NCBI GenBank assembly: GCA_030529725.1
Contig: JAUMWI010000014.1
Location: forward strand, 1 to 36,644
Length of the DNA: 36,644 nucleotides
Reading direction: 5' to 3'
Origin: Eubacteriales bacterium
GTDB lineage: Bacteria; Bacillota; Clostridia; Oscillospirales; Oscillospiraceae
Numbering within the stretch: the first letter of the stretch is position 1; every line of letters begins with the position of its first letter. Under the pieces are notes generated by a model that was not told the origin of the DNA, searched no databases, and was given only the letters and a program-made list of their open reading frames with translations. Of the stretch, positions 19,612 through 27,206 are shown in pieces. Position numbers and translations under genes: made by a program.

Positions 19612-21197
19612 CACTGCCCCTCCTTTTTCATGACGTGGATATCCTGCGGCGCAAACACAAGACCGACCTGCTCGCCCTCCTCGAAGTGACGGGTGGTGGA
19701 TACCTGATATTCATAGCCCTCGGTGGAGAAGGTCACATCATACACGCCCGGGGTGATTGTCTCGGGATCAAAGTCATATTTGACATCGGTGATCTCGACC
19801 TGCTCGCCGTCCTCAAGGGACCACGCCGATGCGCTTGCCCAGGTTTCAAGATCGGTGTCAAGCGCCATACTCTCCTGAATATCTTCGACCTTCTTAAAGA
19901 AGTTCATGGCATAGATTTCTTCCTGATAGACCTTGCTCTCCACGCGGTTTTGCGCCACAACCAGAACTTTGACCGTGATGGAGGTGTCGTTTGCCGTGGA
20001 GAAGGTAACGGAGTAATTTCCGGTTTCCGGCTTGATATCATAGTCAACGGTCTTGATGGAAATGGGTTCCTCGGTCTCGGCATCCCATGCCTCGGCAGAG
20101 GCAAGGGCAACGATCCTGGCTTCGTCCAGCTCGGCAACGTCTTCTACGTCCAGCAAAAAGCCGTTGGCGCTGATCTTTTCTCCCTTTTCCTCGTTAAACA
20201 CAGGCTTGTCCTGGGAAACCTGCATTTTTACCGTGATCGAGGTGCCGACACGGGTCTCCACGACCGTTTCGTAGTGCATCCCCTTAAAGATCTGGGACTT
20301 GACCGTGCCTTTAAGCTTGCCATCAGAGCGGGAAACAAGGTCAAGATGCTCGGGACGGATGACGATATCGACTTTTTCACCCTTAGCAAAGCCGCGGGCG
20401 TCGCATTCAAACTTTTTGTCCTCAAACACAACATTCTCATCATCAACGACCACGCCGTCGATAATGTTCGTCTCGCCGATGAAATTGGCGACAAACTCGT
20501 TAACGGGCTTGCGGTAGATCTCGGTGGGGGTGCCGACCTGCTGAATTTCGCCCGCATTCATGACGACGATCTTATCCGACATGGTGAGCGCTTCTTCCTG
20601 ATCGTGCGTGACAAAGATGAAGGTAATGCCGACCTCCTCCTGAATGTACTTGAGTTCCTTTTGCATTTCCTTGCGGAGCTTCAGATCGAGCGCGCCGAGC
20701 GGCTCATCAAGCAGCAGGACACTCGGCTCGTTGACCAGAGCGCGTGCAATCGCAATGCGCTGCTGCTGACCGCCGGAGAGTTCGGTGACGTTGCGGTCGG
20801 CATAATCCTCGAGATTGACAAGCCTCAGCATACGCATGACCTTCTGCTCGATGACATCCTTCGGCTCTTTCTTAATGGTGAGACCGAAGGCAATGTTATC
20901 GTAGACATTCATGTGCGGGAACAGTGCGTATTTCTGGAAAACGGTATTGATCTCGCGCTTGTAGGGGGGGATGTTCACGATGTCCTCTCCGTCAAAGAGA
21001 ACTTTTCCCTCCGTCGGCTGCAAAAAACCGCCGAGAATGCGCAGAAGTGTTGTTTTACCGCAGCCGGAGGGACCGAGCAGCGTAACAAACTCGTTTTCAT
21101 AAATATCAAGCGAAACGCCCTTGAGAACGACCTGACCGTCCTCAAAACTCTTGACAATATTTTTAAACTGAATCAGCTTTTTCTTTTCTTCAGCCAT
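19608..21197 (-). CDS. potA: Spermidine/putrescine ABC transporter ATPase PotA with repeat-expanded C-terminus
   Basis: ATPase that powers polyamine uptake. The first 240 residues are a standard ABC domain: Walker A GPSGCGKT (42-49), Q-loop, signature LSGGQQQR (140-147), Walker B LLLDEP (161-166) and His198. A TOBE region follows (about 275-315, [16 protein letters not shown]). The protein is 529 aa against about 350-380 for normal PotA. The extra length is two tandem units at about 317-402 and 403-493 with Ig-like character, after which the TOBE end resumes ([18 protein letters not shown]). ATG 21197 has AGGA 8 nt upstream; a TTG at 21203 is too close. The ATPase motifs are intact, so it should be active. 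Confidence 0.93.
   Translation of the reverse strand: MAEEKKKLIQFKNIVKSFEDGQVVLKGVSLDIYENEFVTLLGPSGCGKTTLLRILGGFLQPTEGKVLFDGEDIVNIPPYKREINTVFQKYALFPHMNVYDNIAFGLTIKKEPKDVIEQKVMRMLRLVNLEDYADRNVTELSGGQQQRIAIARALVNEPSVLLLDEPLGALDLKLRKEMQKELKYIQEEVGITFIFVTHDQEEALTMSDKIVVMNAGEIQQVGTPTEIYRKPVNEFVANFIGETNIIDGVVVDDENVVFEDKKFECDARGFAKGEKVDIVIRPEHLDLVSRSDGKLKGTVKSQIFKGMHYETVVETRVGTSITVKMQVSQDKPVFNEEKGEKISANGFLLDVEDVAELDEARIVALASAEAWDAETEEPISIKTVDYDIKPETGNYSVTFSTANDTSITVKVLVVAQNRVESKVYQEEIYAMNFFKKVEDIQESMALDTDLETWASASAWSLEDGEQVEITDVKYDFDPETITPGVYDVTFSTEGYEYQVSTTRHFEEGEQVGLVFAPQDIHVMKKEGQW
19719..20249 (-). repeat. Tandem Ig-like/TOBE-like repeat units inside PotA
   Basis: Two units of 86 and 91 residues (PotA 317-402 and 403-493) share ordered landmarks: TSITVK (319-324; 405-410), VEDV/VEDI (351; 437), an ALASAEAW / TWASASAW pair, VDYDIKPET / VKYDFDPET, and NYSVTFSTA / VYDVTFSTE. 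The last strand pair also resembles HYETVVETR of the TOBE domain just before unit 1. The units look like bacterial Ig-like (Big-type) domains usually found outside the cell, or like duplicated TOBE hairpins. Confidence 0.75.
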
Positions 21198-21221
21198 TTC
21201 CAATATCCTCGCTTTCTAAAA

Positions 21222-21755
21222 TTAAAACAGGGGAGGGGTGCTGACCCACAGAATATGTGCGGTCATTTTCTTTTCATTTTTCAGGGAATGAAAGGTGCGT
21301 CCGTGGAGATAGAACGTCTCGCCCTTGCGCAAAATGCTGCGTTTGCCGTCGCATTCAAGGATGACGCTGCCATCGATTACATAACCGAATTCCTCGCCGC
21401 TGTGCGGTGCGACCTCGAACGACTCGCCGCCGGAGGGCAGCTCCAGCAGGATCGGCTCCATCTGGTTTTTCTGCGTGTTCGGCACGATCCAGTGAACGGT
21501 GCAGTTTTCGCGCTCGTCAACAAAAAAGTCATTTTCACGGAAGAAATACTGCTCGTCCTTGTTCTCTTTAAAAAACTCTGCAAGATTGGTGCCGAGTGCC
21601 TCCAGAATGTCATCAAGCGAGTCGATGGAGGGGGAGGTCAGGTTGCGCTCTAATTGGGACAGGAAGCCTTTGGTCAGCTCGCTTCGGCTGGCGAGCTCCT
21701 CCAGCGTCAGTCCCTTCTGCGTTCGCAGCGCCTTGATTTTACTGCCGATATCCAT
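21222..21755 (-). CDS. XRE-family transcriptional regulator with C-terminal cupin domain
   Basis: A 177-aa DNA-binding regulator. Residues about 4-60 are a helix-turn-helix of the XRE/Cro type (IGSKIKALRTQKGLTLEELA, TKGFLSQLERN); residues about 100-175 are a small cupin barrel (APHSGEEFGYVIDG, GETFYLHG) that probably binds a small ligand. This architecture is that of PuuR, the putrescine-responsive repressor, and it is often found beside pot genes. It is the first gene of the pot operon, 24 bp before potA, so it probably controls its own promoter in response to polyamine. GGAGGG lies 7 nt before the ATG; the upstream TTG at 21773 is not used. Confidence 0.9.
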   Translation of the reverse strand: MDIGSKIKALRTQKGLTLEELASRSELTKGFLSQLERNLTSPSIDSLDDILEALGTNLAEFFKENKDEQYFFRENDFFVDERENCTVHWIVPNTQKNQMEPILLELPSGGESFEVAPHSGEEFGYVIDGSVILECDGKRSILRKGETFYLHGRTFHSLKNEKKMTAHILWVSTPPLF

Positions 21756-21777
21756 AAAATGCCCTCCTGTCAAATAT

Positions 21778-21794
21778 AGTAAACAAAAAGTTTC
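21778..21794 (-). promoter_or_regulatory. Candidate operator 1 of the pot operon
   Basis: AGTAAACAAAAAGTTTC (+ strand) contains the dyad AAAC-N5-GTTT and lies in the 5' leader, downstream of the -10 box. It matches operator 2 at 14 of 17 positions. By position and context it would bind the XRE-cupin regulator; binding is inferred. Confidence 0.5.
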
Positions 21795-21812
21795 TCAAAA
21801 TAAACCATGCCT

Positions 21813-21840
21813 ATTATACACAAATCATTTCAAAATGCAA
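21813..21840 (-). promoter_or_regulatory. Promoter of the regulator-potABCD operon
   Basis: On the - strand TTGCAT (21840-21835), a 16-bp spacer and a perfect TATAAT (21818-21813) precede the regulator start by 58 bp. It is flanked by the two 17-bp sites at 21778-21794 and 21847-21863. Confidence 0.8.
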
Positions 21841-21846
21841 TAGTAT

Positions 21847-21863
21847 ATTAAACAAATTGTTTC
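21847..21863 (-). promoter_or_regulatory. Candidate operator 2 of the pot operon
   Basis: ATTAAACAAATTGTTTC (+ strand) lies just upstream of the -35 box and holds a perfect 13-bp palindrome, AAACAA-A-TTGTTT. It is a direct copy of operator 1 (14/17), with centres 69 bp apart. Confidence 0.5.
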
Positions 21864-21880
21864 CTAAATCAAACTTTTGT

Positions 21881-21916
21881 ATAAAAAAGAACCTGCGGAG
21901 TGTGTTTCTCCGCAGG
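21881..21916 (-). terminator. Intrinsic terminator of the pseudouridine synthase gene
   Basis: Read on -, the 9-bp stem CCTGCGGAG / CTCCGCAGG (21916-21908 with 21900-21892, 7-nt loop) is followed by a T-rich run (TTCTTTTTTAT). It lies 20 bp after the stop codon and separates this gene from the pot promoter. Confidence 0.88.
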
Positions 21917-21936
21917 CTTGTGTGCATTTTGTCAAT

Positions 21937-22893
21937 TCAACCGAAGTATTTCTTTTGAAATGGCACCTCATTGACCATAAATTCTTTTCCGCGCAGATAC
22001 TCTAAAATGCCGCTGCCTGTGGGAAAGTCAAAGCGAAGCCGGTAGGAATAAAGGGCTTGATGCGTCTCGCCGTATTTTCGGTTGGCTGCACCGTTTCCGT
22101 ACTTACCGTCACCGAGCAGTGGGTGACCGAGATCGGCAAAGGATGCTCTGATCTGGTGGGTGCGTCCGGTGAGCAGTTCGACCTCCAGAAGGGAAAGCTC
22201 ACCGTTCGTTTTCAGCGTGTTGTAGAGCGTGACTGCGCTGCGTCCCTCCGGAATGGGGCGATGGTAGACGCGCACGATGTTGCTCTGTTCGTCCTTGCGA
22301 AGAAAACATTCAATGCGGCCTTTGGACGGATTAATGCGGCCAAGCGTGATGCAAAGATAGAATTTTGAAATTTCACGGTCGCGGATCTTGTCATTGAGAA
22401 TACGCAGAGCCTCCGCATTTTTCGCTGCGATCACAATACCGCCGGTGTTGCGGTCAATACGGTTGCACAGTGCCGGCGTGAAAGCATTTTCCTTTCGCGG
22501 ATTCCATTCTCGTTTTTGGTAGAGATAGGCAAGCATATGATTGACAAGCGTGTTGACCTTTTCTCCCTCATCGGCATGAACGACCTGACCGACAGGCTTG
22601 TCGAGCAGCATGATGTTCTCATCCTCGTAGACAATGCGAAGCTTCGGCGCAGCAATGGTAAGATAAACATTTTCTTCACTTGGCGCCTCAAAAAACTCAT
22701 CGTTGATGTAGCATTGCAGCACGTCACCCTCACGGAGCTTTTGATCGCGCGAGGCGCGCAGACCGTTGCATTTAATGCGCTTGAGGCGGATGTATTTCTG
22801 CGCAAGAGACGCCGGAAGCAGAGGAATTGCTTTTCCTAAAAACCGGTCGAGCCTCTGACCTGCATCATTTTTGCCGATGCAAAATTCGCGCAT
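21937..22893 (-). CDS. RluA-family 23S rRNA/tRNA pseudouridine synthase
   Basis: Converts uridines in structured RNA to pseudouridine. The 318-aa protein has an N-terminal S4 RNA-binding domain (about 10-75, RLDRFLGKAI...KYIRLKRIKCNG) and the RluA/RluD catalytic domain: VLLDKP-like MLLDKPVGQVVHAD, the catalytic-Asp motif CNRIDRNTGGIV (usually HRLDR) and RTHQIRASFADLGHPLLGD. RluC, RluD and the YtzF-like branch cannot be separated by eye, so no symbol is given. ATG 22893 has GGAGGCGG upstream. It is monocistronic, with its own promoter and terminator. Confidence 0.92.
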   Translation of the reverse strand: MREFCIGKNDAGQRLDRFLGKAIPLLPASLAQKYIRLKRIKCNGLRASRDQKLREGDVLQCYINDEFFEAPSEENVYLTIAAPKLRIVYEDENIMLLDKPVGQVVHADEGEKVNTLVNHMLAYLYQKREWNPRKENAFTPALCNRIDRNTGGIVIAAKNAEALRILNDKIRDREISKFYLCITLGRINPSKGRIECFLRKDEQSNIVRVYHRPIPEGRSAVTLYNTLKTNGELSLLEVELLTGRTHQIRASFADLGHPLLGDGKYGNGAANRKYGETHQALYSYRLRFDFPTGSGILEYLRGKEFMVNEVPFQKKYFG

Positions 22894-22920
22894 ATCCCCG
22901 CCTCCTTCCAAAGCACGATC

Positions 22921-22949
22921 ATTGTACGATACCTTTTGGGAAATGTAAA
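22921..22949 (-). promoter_or_regulatory. Promoter of the pseudouridine synthase gene
   Basis: On the - strand TTTACA (22949-22944), a 17-bp spacer and TACAAT (22926-22921) stand 28 bp before the chosen ATG. Confidence 0.72.
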
Positions 22950-22991
22950 TAAATCACAAGAAAAATTTTGTAAAAAAATGTGAAAAAAGAT

Positions 22992-23020
22992 TTGACAATC
23001 TGCCATCCGTTTACTATAAT
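22992..23020 (+). promoter_or_regulatory. Consensus vegetative promoter of yceD-rpmF
   Basis: TTGACA (22992-22997), a 17-bp spacer and TATAAT (23015-23020) match the sigma-A consensus at all 12 positions, 28 bp before the yceD start. It is divergent from the pseudouridine synthase promoter. Confidence 0.93.
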
Positions 23021-23047
23021 ACTACTCGTGTCATTACGAGGTGTAGT

Positions 23048-23542
23048 ATGGTTTTAGATGCAAAACGTATCATTAACACCCCCGGAGGCAGAATTCCCTT
23101 TGATTTTTCGGAGGATTTTTCTGATGTGGACTTCGGCGGCGTGTGTCCGGCAGTTCGCCCTGTCTTAGTGGTAGGTCAGGTGCAGAATATTGCGGGGATG
23201 CTTCGTTTGCAGATGGAACTTTCTACGACGCTTTCGTCCGTGTGTGACCGCTGTGGTACTCCGTTCGACAAGGTTTTCCGGCAATCGTTCGAGTGTATGC
23301 TCGCCGAAAAACTGGAGGATGAGGAAAACGATGAAATACTGCTGCTGGACAACGACACGGTCGATCTCTCCGAACTTGCGAGAGAGACGTTTATCCTCAA
23401 TATGCCTACCAAGACCCTTTGCCGCGAGGATTGCAAGGGCTTGTGTTCCGGATGCGGCGCGAATCTCAACCATGAGAAATGCCGCTGCAAAAAGGAAATT
23501 GACCCACGACTGAAAAGCCTCGCAAAGCTTTTAGAACAGTAA
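23048..23542 (+). CDS. yceD: YceD-family (DUF177) protein
   Basis: A 164-aa protein of the DUF177/YceD family, linked to 23S rRNA accumulation and almost always encoded before rpmF, as here. The N-terminal half is a beta-rich domain with CDRC (Cys66, Cys69). The C-terminal segment has LCREDCKGLCSGCGANLN (Cys125, 129, 133, 136) and CRC at 145-147, probably binding zinc. An acidic stretch (EKLEDEENDE) lies in the middle. GAGGTG precedes the ATG. The exact molecular role of the family is not settled. Confidence 0.9.
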   Translation: MVLDAKRIINTPGGRIPFDFSEDFSDVDFGGVCPAVRPVLVVGQVQNIAGMLRLQMELSTTLSSVCDRCGTPFDKVFRQSFECMLAEKLEDEENDEILLLDNDTVDLSELARETFILNMPTKTLCREDCKGLCSGCGANLNHEKCRCKKEIDPRLKSLAKLLEQ

Positions 23543-23581
23543 ATTCGCTGCAAAGCAGCTTAACTTCAAGGAGGTGTCAAC

Positions 23582-23779
23582 ATGGCAGTACCTAAGGGGA
23601 AAGTGTCTCGTCAGAGACGTGATAAGAGACGTTCTTCTCATTGGAAGCTCACCGCTCCCGCCCTCGTCGCATGCCCGAAGTGCGGTGCTCTGCATCAGAG
23701 CCACAGAATGTGCCCGGAATGCGGTACCTATAACGGCCGTCAGGTCAAGGTTATCGAATCCAAGGTCGCAGCTGAGTAA
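23582..23779 (+). CDS. rpmF: 50S ribosomal protein L32
   Basis: Small basic protein of the large ribosomal subunit, 65 aa. It opens MAVPKGKVSRQRRDKRRS, standard for L32, and carries two zinc-ligand pairs, CPKCG and CPECG (the C+ form of L32). AAGGAGGTG lies just upstream. It is second in the yceD-rpmF operon and followed by a strong terminator. The plsX gene often found next is absent here. Confidence 0.97.
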   Translation: MAVPKGKVSRQRRDKRRSSHWKLTAPALVACPKCGALHQSHRMCPECGTYNGRQVKVIESKVAAE

Positions 23780-23791
23780 TTTCATCTACCG

Positions 23792-23830
23792 AAAAGGTCG
23801 CGGGAAGAAAACTTCCTGCGACCTTTTTTT
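23792..23830 (+). terminator. Intrinsic terminator after rpmF
   Basis: A 16-bp stem with one G-T pair (23792-23807 with 23812-23827), AAAA loop and a seven-T run starts 12 bp after the rpmF stop. Confidence 0.93.
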
Positions 23831-23855
23831 GCAAGGATTTTCGTCGTAGGAATAC

Positions 23856-23884
23856 TTGCATCAACTGATAAAATCGGCTATACT
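23856..23884 (+). promoter_or_regulatory. Promoter of the DUF512-der-plsY-gpsA operon
   Basis: TTGCAT (23856-23861), a 17-bp spacer and TATACT (23879-23884) lie 39 bp before the GTG start. Confidence 0.7.
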
Positions 23885-23923
23885 ACATAAGTTAAGGTTT
23901 GCGTTTAGAGAGGAGGCGGAAGT

Positions 23924-25234
23924 GTGAGTACGATCATCACCTCAATCGACAGCGGATCTCCCGCCGAAAAAGCAAAAATACGCATAGGGGAAAAGCTCCT
24001 CAAGCTCAACGGACATGAGATCGTGGACGTACTGGACTACCGCTTTTTCTGCTATGATCCCGTCTTGAAGGTTGAGCTTGGTGGAGAGGACGGCAGCACC
24101 CGTACCCTGAAGATCCGCAAGGACGAGGGGGAAGACCTTGGACTCAACTTCGATACTTATTTGATGGATGAGCCGCGCCCCTGCTCCAATCACTGTATTT
24201 TCTGTTTTGTTGACCAAACTCCGCCGGGAATGCGCGACACACTCTACTTTAAGGATGACGATGCACGTTTGAGCTTCCTGATGGGAAATTACATTACGCT
24301 GACCAATCTGACCGAACGCGAGGCGCAGCGTATCATCGACCTGCGCATCAGTCCGATCAACGTCTCCGTACAGGCCACTGAGCCGCAGCTCCGCCGGACG
24401 CTTCTCGGCAACAAAAATGCGGACAAAAGCATCGAGTATATGCGTGCGTTCGGAAAAGCCGGTATTGAGATGAACGGACAGATCGTTGTCTGTCCGGACT
24501 GGAACGACGGCGAACATCTCAAGCGCACCATTGAGGATCTCATCGACATCGGGTTTCACTCCTGCTCCGTCGTGCCGGTGGGTTTAACACAGTATCGCAG
24601 GGGACTTGCCAATATTAAAGCGGTGGATAAGGCAAAGGCGCGTGAAATTATCGAAACGGTCGATCATTACGGCGCGATCTGCAAGAAAAAGCTTGGCACG
24701 CGTATGTTCTTCTGCGCGGACGAGCTGTATCTGACCGCGGAGCTGCCGCTGCCGGAGGAGAGCTATTACGAGGACTATCAGCAGCTTGACAACGGTGTTG
24801 GTATGCTCACAAGCACGACAAATGAGTTTAAGGACGCGCTCTCTGATGTGGAGGACGGAGATGTGCCGAGCTTTACGATTGCCACCGGTGTCGCTGCTGC
24901 ACCGTTTATTACGCGGCTTGTGAATTTGGCGAAGGAAAAGTTTCCGAAGCTTCAGGGCGAGGTCGTCGCCATCGAAAACGACTTTTTCGGTCATACGATC
25001 ACAGTTTCCGGCCTTGTCACGGGACAGGACATCATGAAGCAGCTTTCGCGTAGGGAGTGGCTCGGCGAGCGCATCATTTTCCCTGCCAATATGCTTCGTC
25101 ACGGGGTAGATATTTTCCTTGATGATGTCACGCCGGATGATATTGAGCGCGCACTGAACCGTCCGCTTTGCTGCTCGGAGACGGACGGCTATTCACTGTG
25201 CGACAGCATTTTCTCAAAGGAGGTAGGAAGATGA
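23924..25234 (+). CDS. DUF512 family protein with PDZ-like and radical SAM-like domains
   Basis: A 436-aa protein of the clostridial DUF512 family. Residues 1-70 resemble a PDZ domain (SIDSGSPAEKAKIRIGEKLLKLNG). Cys87, Cys91 and Cys94 (CSNHCIFC) have radical SAM C-x3-C-x2-C spacing and are followed by FVDQTPPGMRDTLYFKDDD. The DUF512 domain proper forms the C-terminal half. The enzymatic reaction is unknown. The start is a GTG with AGGAGG 7 nt upstream. Its stop overlaps the der start in ATGA, which suggests coupled expression and perhaps a role near ribosome maturation. Confidence 0.93.
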   Translation: MSTIITSIDSGSPAEKAKIRIGEKLLKLNGHEIVDVLDYRFFCYDPVLKVELGGEDGSTRTLKIRKDEGEDLGLNFDTYLMDEPRPCSNHCIFCFVDQTPPGMRDTLYFKDDDARLSFLMGNYITLTNLTEREAQRIIDLRISPINVSVQATEPQLRRTLLGNKNADKSIEYMRAFGKAGIEMNGQIVVCPDWNDGEHLKRTIEDLIDIGFHSCSVVPVGLTQYRRGLANIKAVDKAKAREIIETVDHYGAICKKKLGTRMFFCADELYLTAELPLPEESYYEDYQQLDNGVGMLTSTTNEFKDALSDVEDGDVPSFTIATGVAAAPFITRLVNLAKEKFPKLQGEVVAIENDFFGHTITVSGLVTGQDIMKQLSRREWLGERIIFPANMLRHGVDIFLDDVTPDDIERALNRPLCCSETDGYSLCDSIFSKEVGR

Positions 25235-26556
25235 AACCTTTGGTTGCCATTGTCGGACGCCCGAATGTGGGCAAGTCCATGCTATTTAATAAGCTCGTCG
25301 GGCAGCGTCTTTCCATCGTGGAGGACACACCCGGCGTCACGCGCGACCGCATCTACGGCGAGAGTGAGTGGTGCGGCAGAAAGTTCCGTCTTGTCGATAC
25401 CGGCGGTATCGAGCCGCGCACCGACAACGAGATTCTGACCTTTATGCGTGAGCAGGCGGAAATCGCCATCTCTCACGCAGATGTTATCGTGTTTCTCACC
25501 GATGTCAAAACGGGACTCACCGCCTCCGATCAGGAGGTTGCCAATATGCTTCTGCGCAGCGGCAAGCCTATCGTGCTGGCGGTTAATAAAATGGACTCCA
25601 CGGGTACGCTTAACCCTGACTTCTACGAGTTCTACAATCTCGGCCTCGGCGATCCGATTGCAGTCTCTGCCGTCCACGGTCACGGTACGGGCGACCTGCT
25701 CGATGCGTGCCTTCAATACTTTCCACCCGAAGAGGAGGAAGAGGATGAGAGCGATGTCATTCAGGTCGCCATCATCGGAAAGCCCAATGTCGGCAAGTCC
25801 TCGCTTACCAACCGCATTTTAGGCACAGAGCGTGTCATTGTCAGCGATGTTGCCGGCACTACGCGTGACGCCATCGACTCCTATTTTGAAAATGAGAACG
25901 GCAAGTACGTCTTTATCGACACCGCCGGTATGCGCAAAAAGTCCAAGGTGGACGAGGTCATTGAGCGGTACAGCGTTCTGCGTGCCACCATGGCGATCGA
26001 CCGCGCGGATGTGTGCCTCATTATGATCGACGCGCGTGACGGCGTGACCGAGCAGGACACCAAGGTCGCCGGTCTTGCCCACGAAGCAGGCAAGGCGTGC
26101 ATCATCGTGGTCAACAAGTGGGATCTTGTCGAAAAGGACGGCAAGACCATGGACAAAATGCGCGACGATATTCGCCGCGACCTTTCCTACATGACCTATG
26201 CGCCCATCGTATTTATCTCTGCTGCCACGGGTCAGCGTGTGAACAGGCTTTTTGAGCTCATCAACTATGTCAATGAGCAGTCCTGCACGCGCATCACAAC
26301 CGGTATGCTCAACAACGTCCTCGAGGATGCGCAAACGCGCGTCCAGCCGCCCACAGATAAGGGCAAGCGTCTGAAGATCTACTACATGACGCAGGTCGGC
26401 GTCAAGCCGCCGCACTTTGTGGTGTTCTGCAACAGCCGCGAGCTGTTCCACTTCTCGTATCGCCGGTATCTGGAAAACTGCATCCGCAATGTGTTCGGAC
26501 TGGAAGGCACTCCGATCATTCTTTCCGTGCGCGAAAAAGGGGAGAAAGAGGACTGA
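25231..26556 (+). CDS. der: Ribosome-associated GTPase Der (EngA)
   Basis: Essential double GTPase for 50S subunit assembly. The 441-aa protein has two tandem G domains: first GRPNVGKS (residues 9-16), DTGG, NKMD; second GKPNVGKSS, DTAGM, NKWD; then a C-terminal KH-like domain ending RNVFGLEGTPI...VREK. An acidic linker (EEEEEDESD) joins the G domains. ATG 25231 has AAAGGAGGT upstream and overlaps the DUF512 stop by 4 nt; an upstream in-frame start at 25168 lies within DUF512 and is rejected. Confidence 0.97.
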   Translation: MKPLVAIVGRPNVGKSMLFNKLVGQRLSIVEDTPGVTRDRIYGESEWCGRKFRLVDTGGIEPRTDNEILTFMREQAEIAISHADVIVFLTDVKTGLTASDQEVANMLLRSGKPIVLAVNKMDSTGTLNPDFYEFYNLGLGDPIAVSAVHGHGTGDLLDACLQYFPPEEEEEDESDVIQVAIIGKPNVGKSSLTNRILGTERVIVSDVAGTTRDAIDSYFENENGKYVFIDTAGMRKKSKVDEVIERYSVLRATMAIDRADVCLIMIDARDGVTEQDTKVAGLAHEAGKACIIVVNKWDLVEKDGKTMDKMRDDIRRDLSYMTYAPIVFISAATGQRVNRLFELINYVNEQSCTRITTGMLNNVLEDAQTRVQPPTDKGKRLKIYYMTQVGVKPPHFVVFCNSRELFHFSYRRYLENCIRNVFGLEGTPIILSVREKGEKED

Positions 26557-27206
26557 TGTTGCGTATTTCAACGGTTTGCGCACTTTTGATCTGCGTTGCT
26601 GCCGCATCGTATCTTCTCGGCTGCAGCAACGGTGCGATCATTGCCTCGAATCTTTTCTACCATGACGATGTGCGCCGTCACGGAAGCGGCAACGCCGGAC
26701 TGACAAATTTTTACCGCACTTACGGTGCAAAGTATGCGCTTTGCGTGATTGCGGTCGATATGCTTAAGGCGGCAGCGGCCGTATGGCTCGGCAGAGAGCT
26801 GCTGGGAGGGATCCTCGGCTGCTTGATCCTCGGAAAATATTTTGCAGCGCTGTTTTGCGTCATCGGACATATGTTTCCGGCGTTTTATGCCTTCAAGGGC
26901 GGCAAGGGTATTTTGTGCAGCGCAACGCTGCTGCTGTGTCTTGACTGGCGCATCGCACTCGTGTGCTGGGGGTTATTCCTTGTGCTGTGCTTCGCCACGC
27001 GCTATGTGTCGCTCGGCTCAGTCAGTGCGGCGGCCGGTTTCCCGATTCTGACGCAGATCATCTATAACGATTATTACCTAACCGTTTTTTCTGTGCTGAT
27101 CGCAGGACTTGTGATTTATGCACACAGGCAGAATATTGTACGGCTGCTGCAAGGCACGGAGAGCAAATTCCATTTTCATATGAACAATTTTGAGGAGAAA
27201 CCATGA
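26556..27206 (+). CDS. plsY: Acyl-phosphate:glycerol-3-phosphate acyltransferase
   Basis: Membrane enzyme that transfers an acyl group from acyl-phosphate to glycerol-3-phosphate, the first step of phospholipid synthesis in most bacteria. The 216-aa protein has about five membrane helices and the three PlsY motifs: GSGNAGLTNFYRTYG near 47-61, GHMFPAFYAFKGGKG near 106-120, and the third near ATRYVSLGSVSAA. It overlaps der by 1 nt (TGATG) and gpsA by 4 nt, which couples it to supply of its substrate glycerol-3-phosphate. Confidence 0.95.
   Translation: MLRISTVCALLICVAAASYLLGCSNGAIIASNLFYHDDVRRHGSGNAGLTNFYRTYGAKYALCVIAVDMLKAAAAVWLGRELLGGILGCLILGKYFAALFCVIGHMFPAFYAFKGGKGILCSATLLLCLDWRIALVCWGLFLVLCFATRYVSLGSVSAAAGFPILTQIIYNDYYLTVFSVLIAGLVIYAHRQNIVRLLQGTESKFHFHMNNFEEKP

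Noticed and set aside
19635-21653. 672-codon open frame on the + strand opposite potA and its regulator
   Set aside because: It is antisense to genes with clear ABC and helix-turn-helix motifs, has no recognisable domain and no ribosome-binding site; it reflects codon bias on the opposite strand.
21756-21936. Small gene between the regulator and the pseudouridine synthase
   Set aside because: The 181 bp are filled by terminator, operators and promoter; no frame with a ribosome-binding site is visible.
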